DNA of 64,000 nt. Origin: Verrucomicrobiota bacterium (GTDB lineage Bacteria; Verrucomicrobiota; Verrucomicrobiia; Opitutales; Opitutaceae). Below the pieces are notes generated by a model. The model had not been told where the DNA came from and searched no databases. It saw only the letters and a program-made list of their open reading frames with translations. Numbering within the stretch: the stretch's first letter is position 1; each line of letters opens with the position of its first letter. The translations under genes and the position numbers were made by a program. The stretch spans positions 34,087 through 98,086 of the forward strand of contig JACRKC010000007.1 of assembly GCA_016235555.1 (NCBI GenBank), in the 5' to 3' direction. Below are positions 61,341 through 64,000 of this stretch, piece by piece.

Positions 61341-63616
61341 CAGAACCGCGTCTCGACCGACAGGACGAATTCGCGCGGCGGGTTGTAGCCGCCGTTCTGG
61401 AGAAAGCGATCGTCGGTGAGATTCGTGCCGGCCAGATCGAAGTTGACGTCGCGGTCGAAGAGCCTGGCGCTGTAGCGGACGAAGCCGTTGACGATGAAGG
61501 TGCCGCCCTTGTTGGCCAGCGGCGCGGCCACGGGGTTGTCCACGTAAATCGGGCCCTTGTTGCGCGCGAAACCGCCGCCGAGCGTGAAGCGGTTGAGCGG
61601 CCCGCTCGTGAAACGGTATTTGCCGTAGAGGGTGTAGCCTTCCGGCGGCACCTGCACGAGCGGCGCGTTCCACGCCGCCGGATTCGGATCGCCGGGGAGG
61701 ATGCGCGCGTCCGTGTGCGCATACGAGAGCGTCATCTGGAAATTGCGGTTCGGCTGGTATTGGACGCTCGCCTCGACGCCCTTGCTCTCGGAGCCGGGCG
61801 TAAACGTGACCGTATCGTCCACCTTGCCGGCGGCATAATCCACGATCGCGCGCGGATCGTTGATCGCGAGGTTGCTCTTGTTGATTTTGAAATACGCGAT
61901 CGAGCCGGAGAGCTTGGAGTCGAACGCGTCGAACTTCACGCCGGTGTCCCAGCCCCTGGACTCGGAGAGCGGCCGCGGCGTCTGGTAGCGCACGGTGCGG
62001 CCGTTGCTCTCGCTCGTCTTGGACCAGATGCCATAGACCGAAAGCCCCTTGGCGAGCTGGTAGAGCGCGCCGAACTGCGGCAGATTGCGGCCGAGCTGGA
62101 GCTCGCGGTATTGCTGGCGACGAATGCCGCCGAGCACATGGAGCTTGTTGCCCAGCGCGCTCAGGCTCTCGGTGAGAAACAGGTCGGCCTTGCCCCATTG
62201 ATAGGTGGAGATGCTGTCGTAGAACCACACCGGCCACGTGTTGTAGTCGAGGTTCGGGTAATAGAAGCGCTTCGACAGCGGATCGCTCACGCGCGACATG
62301 TAGGGCGAGGCCAGCGTGTAATCGACCGCGCCGATCTTCGAGGGCTCGGGCGCAAAGTAGCCGTTGCGGTTGTAGAAATTCGGGAACCGCGTCGCCGACA
62401 CGCCCGCGAGCGTGTCGGACTTGAAATACGCGGTCTCGAACTGCGCCAGCAGGTTGGCCTCGTAATACTGGAAGTGTTTCCGCACGTGTTCGTAGATCGG
62501 CATGCTCGAGAGCAGGATGTGGTCGGGCGTCGGGACGAACACGTTTTGATAACCGAGATCGCGCGCGGCGGTGAACGTGAACATCGTGAGCTGCTCGACC
62601 TCGCTGTAGTCGTCGGCCACGACGCCGAGGAAGCGGAGGTTCTTCGTGAGGCGCTGCTCGAGCCGCACCTCGTGGCGGCGGCGATCCCAGTGCGCCCAGG
62701 CCCACGGCGAGATGCCGGGATTCATGTCGTAGCCGACCGTGCCGCCGAGCCGATCGTTGAAGGGAGCGAGCGGCAGCGACTCCCAGCCGTCGCGCTTGAC
62801 GAGGTAATAAAACCGGATGCGCTCGAACGGCCCCGTGCGCCGGCGGAAGCTGAAATCGTAGGTCAGCGACGTGTTGCGGCCGAGGTTGAGCGTGAGCGAC
62901 GGATTCAGCACCGTGTCATGGATCGTCTGGTAGCGAATCCACGTGTCACCGTCGCTGCGCGCGCCGGTAAGCCGGAAGAGCAGCTTGTTGTCCTTCAGCA
63001 GCGGGCGGTTGAAATCGAACTCCTCGCGGAATCCGTGCTCGGACGCCCAGCTCGCCTTCAACTTCGTCAGCGGCTTGGTCGTCGGCTGCTTGGTCACGTA
63101 GTTCACGACGCCGCCGGGCGCGACGAAGCCATAGAGGATCGCGCTGGGCCCGCGGGCGACCTCGACGCGTTCGATGCTGGACGAGTCGGTCCACGCGTTG
63201 AAGCGGACGCCGTTGCGCAGGATCGCGCCCTCGTAGCCACGGAAGACGAACGTCTCCTGGTCGGCCCAGGTGCGACCGGTGTCGGGCACGCCCGCCTGTG
63301 TGAACGAAATCGCCTCGGTCACGCGGTCGAACTTGATGTCGTCGAGCAGTTCCTTGTTCACGACCGCCACGCTGAGTGGCGACTCGATGAGCGGCGTGGC
63401 GATCTTCGTGCCGGTGACGATGTCCTTCGTGCGATAGCCATAATCGCTATCGACCGCCACCTTGAACGGGCTCAACAGCACCGTCTCCGTGCCGGGGCCC
63501 GTCGTCGCGGGCGTCTCTGTTTTGGTGGTCTGGGCAAAAGTCAGTCCGGCGCAACAGGCCAGGACGACGCAGCCGAGCGGGCGCCGGACACCGGCGCCAA
63601 GCGTGGGATAGTTCAT
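61340..63616 (-). CDS. TonB-dependent receptor
   Basis: The 758-aa outer-membrane receptor has a signal peptide (PLGCVVLACCAGLTFAQ), a plug domain (VVNKELLDDIKFDRVTEAIS, FVFRGYEG, IERVEVARGPSAILYGFVAP) and a 22-strand barrel ending in FVLSVETRF with the terminal Phe. The plug wording (GPSAILYG, PGGVVNYVTKQP) is of the siderophore/FhuE-like class widely used for carbohydrates and vitamins in this kind of bacterium. The ATG at 63616 is preferred over a GTG at 63646. It is convergent with the AraC gene. The ligand cannot be read from the sequence. Confidence 0.9.
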   Translation of the reverse strand: MNYPTLGAGVRRPLGCVVLACCAGLTFAQTTKTETPATTGPGTETVLLSPFKVAVDSDYGYRTKDIVTGTKIATPLIESPLSVAVVNKELLDDIKFDRVTEAISFTQAGVPDTGRTWADQETFVFRGYEGAILRNGVRFNAWTDSSSIERVEVARGPSAILYGFVAPGGVVNYVTKQPTTKPLTKLKASWASEHGFREEFDFNRPLLKDNKLLFRLTGARSDGDTWIRYQTIHDTVLNPSLTLNLGRNTSLTYDFSFRRRTGPFERIRFYYLVKRDGWESLPLAPFNDRLGGTVGYDMNPGISPWAWAHWDRRRHEVRLEQRLTKNLRFLGVVADDYSEVEQLTMFTFTAARDLGYQNVFVPTPDHILLSSMPIYEHVRKHFQYYEANLLAQFETAYFKSDTLAGVSATRFPNFYNRNGYFAPEPSKIGAVDYTLASPYMSRVSDPLSKRFYYPNLDYNTWPVWFYDSISTYQWGKADLFLTESLSALGNKLHVLGGIRRQQYRELQLGRNLPQFGALYQLAKGLSVYGIWSKTSESNGRTVRYQTPRPLSESRGWDTGVKFDAFDSKLSGSIAYFKINKSNLAINDPRAIVDYAAGKVDDTVTFTPGSESKGVEASVQYQPNRNFQMTLSYAHTDARILPGDPNPAAWNAPLVQVPPEGYTLYGKYRFTSGPLNRFTLGGGFARNKGPIYVDNPVAAPLANKGGTFIVNGFVRYSARLFDRDVNFDLAGTNLTDDRFLQNGGYNPPREFVLSVETRF

Positions 63617-63898
63617 GAGTTGGTTGGGTGGGTTGAAAATACGCACGGGATCGATGCGCCGAAAATCAGGGGCGCCGAAACTACGGGCGCGCGGCGCGGA
63701 GAGAGCCGTTCATCGGTGGGGCAGGGGTTGATGTCGCGCAGGCTACTGAATTTTTTCGCGCAAAGCTTCCGGCTTTCCCGGAAAAAGTTCCCGTTTTCTC
63801 ACCGGCAGTCGTGGTGCGCTCACCGGCTGAACCAAATTTTGGTGCGAGTGGAGTGTCTCTTACTGAGGCTCGCATAATTGAGTGACACGCGGTGGTTC

Positions 63899-64000
63899 GG
63901 GGAGCGCCCGCGTCCCGCGGGCCGTCCTCGGCGTCCCGCCGAGGACTTCGGAGGTGTCGGCGAGACGCCGACACGAGCACCCGAGACGGGTGCGCTCCCC
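63899..64000. repeat. Multi-hairpin palindromic element at the window end
   Basis: Outer arms GGGGAGCGC and GCGCTCCCC enclose four consecutive hairpins: GCCCGCG-3-CGCGGGC, GTCCTCGGCG-3-CGCCGAGGAC, GTGTCGGCG-3-CGCCGACAC and GCACCCG-3-CGGGTGC. The four-leaf layout covers the final 102 bases; the element may continue beyond the window. No gene is visible from 63617 on. Confidence 0.9.

Noticed and set aside
60897..62705. A 602-aa frame covering the DUF5060-like gene and half of the TBDR gene
   Set aside because: The upstream part is out of frame with the receptor and lacks any motif; only the part from 61340 makes sense.
1..64000. tRNA, rRNA or riboswitch genes
   Set aside because: I looked for cloverleaf-like and conserved rRNA stretches in the gaps and found none I could support.

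Overview
The window is GC-rich, gene-dense bacterial DNA. TolC, TonB-dependent receptors (TBDRs), two-partner secretion and O-antigen-type export point to a Gram-negative cell. GH78/GH127/GH29 glycosidases beside SusC-free TBDRs, a RuBisCO-like protein, and abundant intergenic palindromes together suggest a Verrucomicrobiota of the Opitutaceae type. That assignment is an inference from gene content; no rRNA or tRNA is visible.

Layout. (1) 1-2.6 kb: two hypothetical envelope proteins on the minus strand and a broken paralogous tail. (2) 2.6-7.1 kb: a minus-strand tripartite export operon (TolC-like channel, HlyD-like adaptor, FtsX/LolC-type permease, LolD-type ATPase). (3) 7.2-15.9 kb: surface-glycan genes: a methyltransferase-GT2 fusion, a DegT aminotransferase, a putative glycosyltransferase, FkbM, Wzm and Wzt (convergent rather than in one operon), and a TMTC-like membrane protein with TPRs. 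(4) 16-24.6 kb: an IS630-like transposase remnant, then a divergent two-partner secretion pair (1823-aa TpsA adhesin, TpsB transporter). (5) 24.6-46 kb: a second glycan block: pyruvyltransferase-like protein, three large GT-C-like membrane proteins, a GT9/coiled-coil/GT2 fusion, GtrB- and GtrA-like proteins, two SDRs, an acyltransferase, a Gfo/Idh/MocA oxidoreductase, and three genes fitting the GDP-D-glycero-D-manno-heptose route (gmhA-, hddA-, hddC-like). (6) 46-59.9 kb: a minus-strand sugar-catabolic locus: GH127, MFS transporter, GH78 rhamnosidase, RuBisCO-like protein, DUF1537 kinase, an Asp/Glu-racemase-fold enzyme and a BASS transporter, followed by a decayed TBDR and a decayed GH29 fucosidase. 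(7) 59.9-64 kb: a divergent AraC regulator, a second TBDR and a small DUF5060-like protein.

Two things stand out. First, the RuBisCO-like protein and the DUF1537 kinase are the pair known from D-apiose / 3-oxo-isoapionate catabolism. Here they are translationally packed with rhamnosidase and arabinofuranosidase genes and lie near a fucosidase relic, which suggests a locus for an apiose-containing plant glycan such as rhamnogalacturonan II. Second, three membrane proteins of the glycan block share an undescribed beta-rich module (five copies in all), with a core around GDFLFVxY ... GRxRFGFDHWG. The DNA also carries at least six families of palindromic elements. Two of them are inserted in frame inside protein-coding genes, and others supply the pyrimidine-rich leaders immediately before start codons.
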